Source of the DNA: Anthropogastromicrobium sp052273485
Lineage (GTDB): Bacteria; Bacillota; Clostridia; Lachnospirales; Lachnospiraceae
Length of the DNA: 64,000 bases
Assembly (NCBI GenBank): GCA_052273485.1
Contig: DAVZID010000005.1
Coordinates: 19,735 to 83,734 of the forward strand
Direction: 5' to 3'
Shown here: one piece after another, positions 25,623-32,987 of the stretch
Numbering within the stretch: position 1 is the stretch's first letter
Layout of the letters: each line of letters starts with the position of its first letter
The notes under the pieces: model-generated
The model's database searches: none
The model's input: only the letters and a program-made list of their open reading frames with translations
Told to the model about the DNA's origin: nothing
Made by a program: the position numbers and the translations under genes

Positions 25623-28600
25623 TTATTTTCTTCCGGCATTTGCATAAAATGCCTCAATTTGTGCCTGCTCGCTGCTTAAGCCTTTCTCTTCCATCTGGAC
25701 GATGGCGTTGAGCATACGCTTGTAATCATTCGGGATGATCTTCTTAAACTTCGGCAGATACTCGGAGAAGTGTTCCAGGATGTGCTTTCCTCTTGCAGAG
25801 CCTGTTGTCTCCACATGCTCTGTGATCATCTCCTTTAATTCCTGTACATCATACTTGCTGCTTAATTCCTCGATGCTGATCAGTGCCTTGTTCAATCTTG
25901 TATAAAGATCGTTATGCTCATCAAGCACATAGGCAATACCGCCACTCATACCAGCTGCAAAGTTCTTTCCGGTTGGTCCAAGGATAGCAACACGTCCTCC
26001 TGTCATATACTCACAGCCATGATCACCAACGCCCTCAACAACGGCAATTGCACCGGAGTTACGTACTGCAAAACGCTCACCTGCTACACCCTCGATGAAA
26101 GCCTTACCGCTTGTTGCACCATACAGAGCAACGTTTCCGATAATGATGTTTTCATCTGGCTTGAAAGCTGCCTTCTTTGGTGGGAATACAACAAGCTTTC
26201 CACCAGAAAGACCTTTACCGAAATAATCGTTGCTGTCACCTTCAAGTGTCAGTGTAAGTCCCTTCGGGATAAAGGCACCAAAGCTCTGGCCACCGCTTCC
26301 CTGTGCGCGAACAGTAATTGTATCCTCTGGCAGTCCGTCTGGATGAAGTCTAGTAATTTCAGCACCGAGCTGAGTACCAAAAGCACGGTTTACATTGCCG
26401 ACATGAATATCGAGTGTCTTTGCATGGCCACTCTTTACGGACGGCATCAGCTTCTTGATTAAAACGCTCTTATCAAGTGTCTTCTCTAATTCAAAGTTGT
26501 ATACGTTCTTATGATAGTAACCAGCTACAGGAGCATCGCCGTACGGATTGTCAAGAATACGGTGCAGATCAACCTCGTTTGCTCTTGCGTTTGCAAAATC
26601 CTTTCTCTGATACAGAAGATCGGTACGGCCAATCAGCTCATCGACAGTGCACACACCAAGCTTTGCCATGTACTCGCGCATCTCCTGTGCAACAAAACGC
26701 ATAAAGTTGATGACATACTCTGGCTTTCCGCGGAAGTTCTTTCTTAGCTCTGGATTCTGGGTTGCAACGCCGACCGGGCAGGTATCAAGGTTGCAAACAC
26801 GCATCATTACACAGCCCATTGTAACAAGCGGAGCGGTCGCAAAGCCATATTCCTCTGCGCCAAGAAGTGCTGCGACAACAACGTCATGACCATTCATTAA
26901 CTTTCCATCGGTCTCAAGGATGACACGGTCACGCAGGCCATTCATGATCAGAGACTGATGCGTTTCTGCTACGCCAAGCTCCCACGGAAGTCCGGCATCG
27001 TGAATGGAGTTTCTCGGTGCTGCACCAGTTCCGCCGTCATAGCCAGATACCAGAATAACCTGTGCACCTGCCTTTGCAACACCGGCTGCAACGGTTCCAA
27101 CACCTGCCTCGGATACAAGCTTAACGGAAATTCTTGCCTGATCGTTTGCATTCTTTAAGTCATAGATTAACTGCGCCAGATCCTCGATGGAGTAGATATC
27201 GTGATGCGGTGGCGGAGAAATCAAGGCAACACCCGGTGTCGAATGTCTTGTCTTTGCAATCCAAGGATAGACCTTTCCTGCCGGAAGATGACCGCCCTCG
27301 CCAGGCTTTGCACCCTGTGCCATTTTAATCTGGATTTCCTTTGCACTTGTTAAGTAACGGCTGGTAACACCGAAACGACCAGATGCAACCTGCTTAATAG
27401 CAGAGGAACGGTTCAGTCCATCCTTGCCAATTGTCAGACGCTCTAACGCCTCACCGCCCTCACCACTGTTGCTCTTTCCGTGAAGGGTATTCATTGCGAT
27501 TGCAAGTGTCTCATGTGCTTCCTGAGAGATTGAACCGTAAGACATTGCACCTGTCTTGAAACGTCTGACAATACTGTCAACACCCTCAACCTCCTCGATC
27601 GGAATGCCGCCGTCCTCTGGGAATTTAAATTCCATCAAGCTTCGAAGGCTCATCGGATTGCCCTCATCGCGAAGGCTCTCGGAATACTTCTTAAACAGCT
27701 CATAATTTCCGGTTCTGGTTGCCTCCTGAAGCATATGAATGGTCAGTGGGTTGTACAAATGCTCTTCCTTGCCACTGCGCTCCTTGTGTGCACCAACGCT
27801 ATCAAGTGTCAGATCAACACCAAGTCCAAGCGGATCAAATGCAGTTGCATGCCAGCTCTCAATATCATCCTCAATATCCTTTAAGCTGATGCCCTCGATA
27901 CGTGAAACCGTTCCAGGGAAATATTCGTCAACCAAATCCTTGTCCAGACCGATTGCCTCGAAAATCTTGGAGCTGATGTAGGACTGAATTGTGGAGATAC
28001 CCATCTTTGCTGCGATCTTTACGATACCATTTAAAATAGCCTTGTTGTAATCATCAATTGCGGCATATGGATCCTTATCAAGCATATGACTGGAAACAAG
28101 GTACTTGATGCCCTCATGTGCCAGATACGGGTTAACGGCACTTGCACCAAATCCAAGAAGTGTTGCAAAGTGATGAACCTCTCTTGGCTCTCCTGTCTCT
28201 AAGATAACCGACATGGAGGTACGCTGCTTTGTCACAACCAGATGGTGGTTCAGTGCGGATACTGCAAGCAATGACGGAATCGCAATGTGGTTCTCGTCAA
28301 CACCGCGGTCGGAAAGGATAATGATGTTTGCACCGTTGTGGTGTGCGCGGTCAACTTCGATAAACAGACGGTCAATTGCTTTATTTAAGGACGTGCTTCG
28401 ATAATAGGTAATCGGAACAGTTGCCACCTTGAAACCATCAATGTTCATCGCACGAATCTTTAACAGATCGGTATCGGTTAAGATCGGATCGTTGATGCGA
28501 AGAATCTTGCAGTTCTCCGGGGTGTCCTTTAAAATATTTCCGGCACAGCCGATGTACAGGTTAGTAGAAGTAACAATTTCCTCACGGATGGAGTCAATCG

Positions 28601-30182
28601 GCGGGTTTGTTACTTGTGCGAAACGCTGCTTAAAATAAGAGAACAGCGGCTGATGCTGCTTGGACAGTACGGCAAGTGGCGTATCATGGCCCATTGCTGC
28701 AGTCGGCTCAGTTCCGGTTTTTGCCATCGGAAGGATGATAGTGCGAAGCTGCTCGAAGGTGTAGCCGAAGTTTTTCATCAGACGAAGCATCTCTTCTCTT
28801 GTAAACTCTGGTACGCGCACATTCGGAATCTTTAAGTCATGCAGCTGAACCATGTTGGAATCCAGCCACTCACCATATGGCTGACGTGCTGCGTAGTAGC
28901 CCTTAAGTTCCTCATCGTCAATTACGCGACCCTTTACAGTATCAACTAACAGCATACGGCCTGGACGAAGACGCTCTTTCTTTACGATGATGGATGGATC
29001 AATATCGAGTGTACCCATCTCAGAGGTTAAGATCATGCGGTCATCAGAGGTGATGATGTAGCGGCTCGGGCGAAGACCATTACGGTCTAAGACAGCGCCA
29101 AGCTGATCGCCATCGGAGAATACGATGGCTGCCGGGCCATCCCAAGGCTCCATCATGGTTGCGTAATACTGATAGAAATCCTTCTTTTTCTGGGACATGG
29201 ACTTATCGTTGATCCATGGCTCCGGAATCAAAATCATAACGGCGAGTGCCATCGGCATACCGCTCATGATCAAGAATTCCAGCACGTTATCCATCATTGC
29301 GGAATCGGAACCGGAATCATCGACAACTGGAAGCACCTTTGAAATCTCGTTTTTGAGTTCCTCAGATTCCATCTTTTCCTCGCGGGCTAACATCTTGTCG
29401 ACATTGCCTCGGATGGTGTTGATCTCACCGTTATGTACCATATAGCGGTTCGGATGAGCACGCTGCCAGCTCGGGTTTGTATTCGTGGAGAAACGGGAGT
29501 GAACCAGCGCGATTGCCGAAACATAATTTTCGTCCTGTAAATCGTTGTAGAAATTGCGAAGCTGTCCAACAAGGAACATACCCTTGTAAACGATGGTTCT
29601 GCTGGAAAGAGAAACAACGTAGGTGTTGTCGTTGGATTGCTCGAAGATACGGCGGATGACATAGAGCTTACGGTCAAATGCAAGACCCTTTGCCACGCGT
29701 GCCGGACGCTTTAAAAAGCACTGCATGATACACGGCATACAGTCAAGTGCCTTTGATCCTAAGATGCCCGGTGTAACCGGAACCTTTCTCCAGCCAAGTA
29801 CTGTTACGCCTTCCTTCTCGGCGATGATCTCGAACATCTTCATCGACATGCGGCGGTCGTTCTCATTCTGTGGCAGGAAAAACATACCGATACCATAATC
29901 GCGCTCCTCGCCGATCTCATATCCAAGTTCCTTACAGACACCTGAGAAAAATTTATGGGAGATCTGAAGCAGAATACCGACACCATCTCCTGTCTTGCCC
30001 TCCGCGTCTTTTCCGGCGCGGTGCTCTAAGTTTTCTACAATCTTTAACGCATCTTCTACTGTCTGATGCGTTTTGGTTCCTTTAATATTGACAATTGCAC
30101 CAATACCGCAGTTGTCGTGTTCAAAACTGGGATCATACAGACCTTCTGTACTTCCCCAAGGTGTTTTGCTAGTCTGTTCCAT
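25623..30182 (-). CDS. gltB: Glutamate synthase, large subunit
   Basis: A 1519-residue alpha subunit of glutamate synthase, making two glutamates from glutamine and 2-oxoglutarate. A 24-residue propeptide precedes Cys25 (FEHDNCGIGAI), the glutaminase nucleophile once cleaved. A type-II glutaminase domain (25-430), the central domain, the FMN/2-oxoglutarate barrel (about 830-1190, GEGGHLPAGKVYPWIAKTRH), the 3Fe-4S cysteines of CVMMRVCNLDTCPVG (near residue 1125) and the C-terminal GXGXG helix are all present. The start has CAGGAGG upstream. The promoter is at 30282-30310, with a terminator-like hairpin in the leader. Confidence 0.98.
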   Translation of the reverse strand: MEQTSKTPWGSTEGLYDPSFEHDNCGIGAIVNIKGTKTHQTVEDALKIVENLEHRAGKDAEGKTGDGVGILLQISHKFFSGVCKELGYEIGEERDYGIGMFFLPQNENDRRMSMKMFEIIAEKEGVTVLGWRKVPVTPGILGSKALDCMPCIMQCFLKRPARVAKGLAFDRKLYVIRRIFEQSNDNTYVVSLSSRTIVYKGMFLVGQLRNFYNDLQDENYVSAIALVHSRFSTNTNPSWQRAHPNRYMVHNGEINTIRGNVDKMLAREEKMESEELKNEISKVLPVVDDSGSDSAMMDNVLEFLIMSGMPMALAVMILIPEPWINDKSMSQKKKDFYQYYATMMEPWDGPAAIVFSDGDQLGAVLDRNGLRPSRYIITSDDRMILTSEMGTLDIDPSIIVKKERLRPGRMLLVDTVKGRVIDDEELKGYYAARQPYGEWLDSNMVQLHDLKIPNVRVPEFTREEMLRLMKNFGYTFEQLRTIILPMAKTGTEPTAAMGHDTPLAVLSKQHQPLFSYFKQRFAQVTNPPIDSIREEIVTSTNLYIGCAGNILKDTPENCKILRINDPILTDTDLLKIRAMNIDGFKVATVPITYYRSTSLNKAIDRLFIEVDRAHHNGANIIILSDRGVDENHIAIPSLLAVSALNHHLVVTKQRTSMSVILETGEPREVHHFATLLGFGASAVNPYLAHEGIKYLVSSHMLDKDPYAAIDDYNKAILNGIVKIAAKMGISTIQSYISSKIFEAIGLDKDLVDEYFPGTVSRIEGISLKDIEDDIESWHATAFDPLGLGVDLTLDSVGAHKERSGKEEHLYNPLTIHMLQEATRTGNYELFKKYSESLRDEGNPMSLRSLMEFKFPEDGGIPIEEVEGVDSIVRRFKTGAMSYGSISQEAHETLAIAMNTLHGKSNSGEGGEALERLTIGKDGLNRSSAIKQVASGRFGVTSRYLTSAKEIQIKMAQGAKPGEGGHLPAGKVYPWIAKTRHSTPGVALISPPPHHDIYSIEDLAQLIYDLKNANDQARISVKLVSEAGVGTVAAGVAKAGAQVILVSGYDGGTGAAPRNSIHDAGLPWELGVAETHQSLIMNGLRDRVILETDGKLMNGHDVVVAALLGAEEYGFATAPLVTMGCVMMRVCNLDTCPVGVATQNPELRKNFRGKPEYVINFMRFVAQEMREYMAKLGVCTVDELIGRTDLLYQRKDFANARANEVDLHRILDNPYGDAPVAGYYHKNVYNFELEKTLDKSVLIKKLMPSVKSGHAKTLDIHVGNVNRAFGTQLGAEITRLHPDGLPEDTITVRAQGSGGQSFGAFIPKGLTLTLEGDSNDYFGKGLSGGKLVVFPPKKAAFKPDENIIIGNVALYGATSGKAFIEGVAGERFAVRNSGAIAVVEGVGDHGCEYMTGGRVAILGPTGKNFAAGMSGGIAYVLDEHNDLYTRLNKALISIEELSSKYDVQELKEMITEHVETTGSARGKHILEHFSEYLPKFKKIIPNDYKRMLNAIVQMEEKGLSSEQAQIEAFYANAGRK

Positions 30183-30210
30183 GCTGGTCCTCCTGTTTTT
30201 CTTTCAAAGA

Positions 30211-30262
30211 AAGCCAGAGAGGTCGTCTGCGCCTTTGCAGTCCGTGCCCTCTCTGGCTTTTT
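30211..30262 (-). promoter_or_regulatory. Attenuator-like hairpin in the gltB leader
   Basis: A perfect 10-bp stem, GCCAGAGAGG (30213-30222 on plus) with CCTCTCTGGC (30248-30257), contains an inner CTGC/GCAG stem. On the minus strand it is followed by TTTCTTTG, then the gltB ribosome binding site 20-30 nt later. It lies wholly within the predicted 5' leader, about 13 nt after the transcription start, so it is placed to act as an attenuator. On the plus strand it ends CTTTTTCTTCC, but no plus-strand gene precedes it. Confidence 0.6.
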
Positions 30263-30281
30263 CTTCCTTTGTTTGTGTCAT

Positions 30282-30310
30282 ACTATACTGCAAGTTGGCA
30301 GATTTGTAAA
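30282..30310 (-). promoter_or_regulatory. gltB promoter
   Basis: Minus-strand TTTACA (30305-30310) and TATAGT (30282-30287), separated by exactly 17 bp. The start of transcription is expected near 30275. The AT-rich 30311-30496 between this and the divergent promoter shows no further feature I can name. Confidence 0.75.
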
Positions 30311-30496
30311 GAAAGACTTTTTGATAAATTTTCAGATAATTTTATTTTGTTTTGTAGGTATATAGTTTTACGTTAATTTTTTAAACAGAATCACGTTATT
30401 TCAGGTTTTTATTTTGTTTATTATTTTAGACTTTTATTGGAATTTGGAGCATTTTTCGACCAAAAGAATGGTTTTTGCCCATTTTGCTGTTTCAAG

Positions 30497-30525
30497 TTGA
30501 CAAAATGGCGTTTCTCATCTATTAT
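30497..30525 (+). promoter_or_regulatory. Promoter of the RpiB-family isomerase gene
   Basis: A perfect TTGACA (30497-30502) and TATTAT (30520-30525) with a 17-bp spacer. The predicted start near 30532 leaves a leader of about 115 nt. Confidence 0.75.
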
Positions 30526-30550
30526 CTTATTAGATAGTTTCAACAAAATT

Positions 30551-30630
30551 GTGCCGCAGCGGACTATCTCGAAGAGTTATGGTTGAATTTTGGCATTTTG
30601 ATGCTTCTACACTCTTTCGCGAAACGGCAC
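30551..30630 (+). promoter_or_regulatory. Structured 5' leader of the isomerase gene
   Basis: Nested pairings can fold the leader: GTGCCG (30551-30556) with CGGCAC (30625-30630), CGAAGAG (30570-30576) with CTCTTTCG (30612-30619, one bulge), and an inner GCAT-TTTG-ATGC. GATAGT and ACTATC in the first part can form a competing stem. The outer stem ends immediately before the AGGAAAGG ribosome binding site, so folding could affect translation. Confidence 0.4.
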
Positions 30631-30648
30631 AGGAAAGGTTCTAAAAAA

Positions 30649-31287
30649 ATGAAAATTGCATTAATCAATGAAAACAGCCAGGCTGCAAAGAATAGTCTGA
30701 TCGAGTCTGTTTTAAAGGAAGTTGTTGAACCGATGGGACATGAGGTCGTAAATTACGGCATGTATGCCGCTGACGATGAGGCTCAGCTGACTTATGTACA
30801 AGTTGGTCTTCTGACTGCAATTCTGTTAAATAGCGGCGCTGCTGATTTCGTTATCACTGGATGCGGTACTGGCGAGGGCGCTATGTTAGCATGCAATTCC
30901 TTCCCGGGTGTTCTGTGCGGACATGTTGTTGATCCGTCTGATGCTTATATGTTCTCCCAGATCAATGCTGGTAACGCAGCTGCTTTCCCATTCGCAAAGG
31001 GCTTTGGATGGGGTGCTGAGCTGAACTTAAAGTATTGCTTCGAGAAGCTGTTCTGCACCGAACCAGGTGGCGGATATCCGCCGGAAAGAGTTGTTCCGGA
31101 GCAGCGCAACAAGAAGATCTTAGATGGCGTAAAGAAGATCACTCATACCGATATGATGACCATCTTACAGAACATCGATCAGGATTTCTTAAAGGCAACT
31201 GTAAGCGGTGCAAAGTTCAAGGAGTTGTTCTTTGACAGCTGCAAGTGCCCAGAGATCAAGGCGTACATTGAGAAGGTTCTGGCTTAA
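30649..31287 (+). CDS. RpiB/LacAB-family isomerase, DhuI-like
   Basis: A 212-residue sugar-phosphate isomerase fold protein of the RpiB/LacA/LacB group (MKIALINENSQAAKNSLIE, GAADFVITGCGTGEGAMLACNSFPGVLCG with the conserved Cys, GNAAAFPFAKGFGWGAELNLKY). Ribose-5-phosphate isomerases of this family are about 150 residues. The longer form resembles streptococcal DhuI, the ketol-isomerase of the 4-deoxy-5-hexosulose uronate released from unsaturated uronides, and the neighbouring pectin genes favour that role. Substrate assignment is inference. ATG 30649 follows AGGAAAGG; the in-frame reading upstream lacks one. Confidence 0.85.
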   Translation: MKIALINENSQAAKNSLIESVLKEVVEPMGHEVVNYGMYAADDEAQLTYVQVGLLTAILLNSGAADFVITGCGTGEGAMLACNSFPGVLCGHVVDPSDAYMFSQINAGNAAAFPFAKGFGWGAELNLKYCFEKLFCTEPGGGYPPERVVPEQRNKKILDGVKKITHTDMMTILQNIDQDFLKATVSGAKFKELFFDSCKCPEIKAYIEKVLA

Positions 31288-31420
31288 GAGTGCTGAATGC
31301 TACCCGACAGGTAAATGTAGATCGGTAGGGTACGGTGGCAACCCGGTAAGTTATGAAGCACTAGCTAGTGTGCTATCCGGTAGGGTACGAGACGCCCACT
31401 CGGTGAAGGGGCTTTGTCAA
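31288..31420. other. Structured noncoding stretch after the isomerase gene
   Basis: Starting directly after the stop codon, this GC-richer stretch holds a 12-nt direct repeat CGGTAGGGTACG (31323-31334 and 31378-31389), a perfect palindrome CACTAGCTAGTG (31359-31370), a hairpin CTACCCGA/TCGGTAG, and a possible closing stem GAGTG (31288-31292) with CACTC (31397-31401). Its minus strand contains CATTTAC and CGTCTCGT, short motifs also present in repeat copies A and B. It lies upstream of a shared terminator, so it would be in the 3' end of the isomerase mRNA. I do not recognise a known RNA family. Confidence 0.5.
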
Positions 31421-31462
31421 GTATCCATGCATAACCTATAAAATTTACAAAAGCGAACATGA

Positions 31463-31490
31463 AAAAGACCGGCATCGATGTCGGTCTTTT
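31463..31490. terminator. Bidirectional terminator
   Basis: AAAAGACCGGCATC pairs with GATGTCGGTCTTTT (one G-U), flanked by A- and T-runs. It serves the plus-strand isomerase gene and the convergent GH28 gene. Positions 31491-31619 show nothing further. Confidence 0.88.
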
Positions 31491-31619
31491 CTATATCTAT
31501 TTTGCGGATTACAGCAACTTTCGTTTTTCCTGCTTGTCTGCCTTTCTTTGACTTGATTATATCGCCCACATATATGGTTGTAAATTGCAAAAATTTTAGA
31601 TACCTTCAAATTTTATCCT

Positions 31620-32951
31620 TTAAGAAAATTTCTTATCTGGGACATCCGGAATATCCGTAATTTCTGGTGCTGCTTCAATCTGCGTGACATTGCAATTTGT
31701 TACTACTGCATTCTCAATTACTTCTGGAGCAAAATCCGCTTCCTGTGCACGAATTTCCAAATTTTCAAATACAAAATCGGACAGACGATATTGATCCGCA
31801 GCTGGCTTTACATTGAAAGAAGCACGGCAGGTACAATTGCAATTCTGCATCGTAACATGATCTGCATAAGAAAGAGGAATATCCTTGCGATCTTTCAGAT
31901 CATAAAACTGTGTCCATGGATTGATATTGATAAAACTATCAATTTCTCCAGTAATCTCTTCCACACGAATATATTCGTAATGCTGCGGTGTATCTGGACG
32001 CATTTTTAGCCAAAGCAGATTGCTGGCACGATCCACCTGAATGCGGCGTACAATAATATTTTTACAGTGAATTGCCTCAGAACCACAAGTCAGACAGCCA
32101 TGGCAAAAACCATAATGACAATCTTCAACGATGACACGCTCTACACTACCGTTTTCAAGCATTGTATCTGCCCAAGGGCCTTTGCCGCCTTTCATAACGA
32201 CAGAATCATCATTTACCGCCATATAACAATTTTTAACAAGGACGTCGCTGCACACATCCAAATCGATCGCATCTGTGCTAGGAGCAAAGATTGGACCTGC
32301 CGGTGACAAAATACGACATCCCAGATATTTTACATGGTTGCAGCGATATAAGTGTGTTGTCCAGTAGTGAGAATTTTGCAGCGTAACGTTGGCAAACAAC
32401 AAATTTTTACTGTTTGTGATATACACAAGGCGCGGACGCTGTTCATCCTTATTCGTACACATGCGATTCCATTTACGGCGCAGCCAGAAGGACTGCCAAG
32501 AGCGCAATCCATTTCCATCAATAGTGCCAGGGCCTAAAATTGTAAAACCATCAAGGCCATCACCATTGATCAGCGCGCCAAAATACAGGCAGGTTTCCCC
32601 TTCCATTCGCGTCATGTTCAGATCGTAATCAGTGATGTTATCGCTGCCCTTTAACGTTGCACCCTGAGAAAGATATAGGTTCACGCCCGGCTTGAAGTAG
32701 ATTGCACCTGTATAATACACACCTGCTGGAATAACGACAACGCCGCCGGTCTTAGCCGCAGCATCAATTGTATTCTGAATTTCCTTCGTGTGGATGCGGC
32801 CATCATCCAATGCACCGTAATCGGTAATAAAATATTGTTTTCCTAAATCGCTTACTGACGGAATGGTGGTATCATAATACCACTCTGGAATTACTGTTCC
32901 GTCTGGGAAAAATTCTGTTGTGTTTTCCATTGCATTACTCTTCTTATCCAT
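31620..32951 (-). CDS. GH28 polygalacturonase-like hydrolase
   Basis: A 443-residue right-handed beta-helix glycoside hydrolase of family 28 acting on galacturonan or rhamnogalacturonan. Signatures are PSTDAIDLDVC (usually NTDG), VNDDSVVMKGG with the paired catalytic aspartates, HGCLTCGSE at the GHG position, and LKMRPDT at the RIK position. A leading segment, TDYGALDDGRIHTKEIQNTIDAAA, is typical. There is no signal peptide, so it should act in the cytoplasm on imported oligosaccharides. AAGGAGAAACTAT precedes the ATG. It lies 36 nt after the broken YetA/PcRGLX-like gene, in the same direction. Confidence 0.93.
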   Translation of the reverse strand: MDKKSNAMENTTEFFPDGTVIPEWYYDTTIPSVSDLGKQYFITDYGALDDGRIHTKEIQNTIDAAAKTGGVVVIPAGVYYTGAIYFKPGVNLYLSQGATLKGSDNITDYDLNMTRMEGETCLYFGALINGDGLDGFTILGPGTIDGNGLRSWQSFWLRRKWNRMCTNKDEQRPRLVYITNSKNLLFANVTLQNSHYWTTHLYRCNHVKYLGCRILSPAGPIFAPSTDAIDLDVCSDVLVKNCYMAVNDDSVVMKGGKGPWADTMLENGSVERVIVEDCHYGFCHGCLTCGSEAIHCKNIIVRRIQVDRASNLLWLKMRPDTPQHYEYIRVEEITGEIDSFININPWTQFYDLKDRKDIPLSYADHVTMQNCNCTCRASFNVKPAADQYRLSDFVFENLEIRAQEADFAPEVIENAVVTNCNVTQIEAAPEITDIPDVPDKKFS

Positions 32952-32987
32952 ATAGTTTCTCCTTCTTTTTTAAGTGTTTTCTTTCAA

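Noticed and set aside
25914..26462. 182-codon plus-strand reading frame
   Set aside because: Lies wholly opposite gltB, Cys/Thr/Asn-rich shadow, no family features.
30649..31287. Plain ribose-5-phosphate isomerase rpiB
   Set aside because: The protein is about 60 residues longer than RpiB and sits in a uronate context, so I give only the family name.
31208..31441. 77-codon frame across the end of the isomerase gene
   Set aside because: Overlaps the real gene in another frame and runs through repeats and palindromes. The stretch looks like structured RNA.
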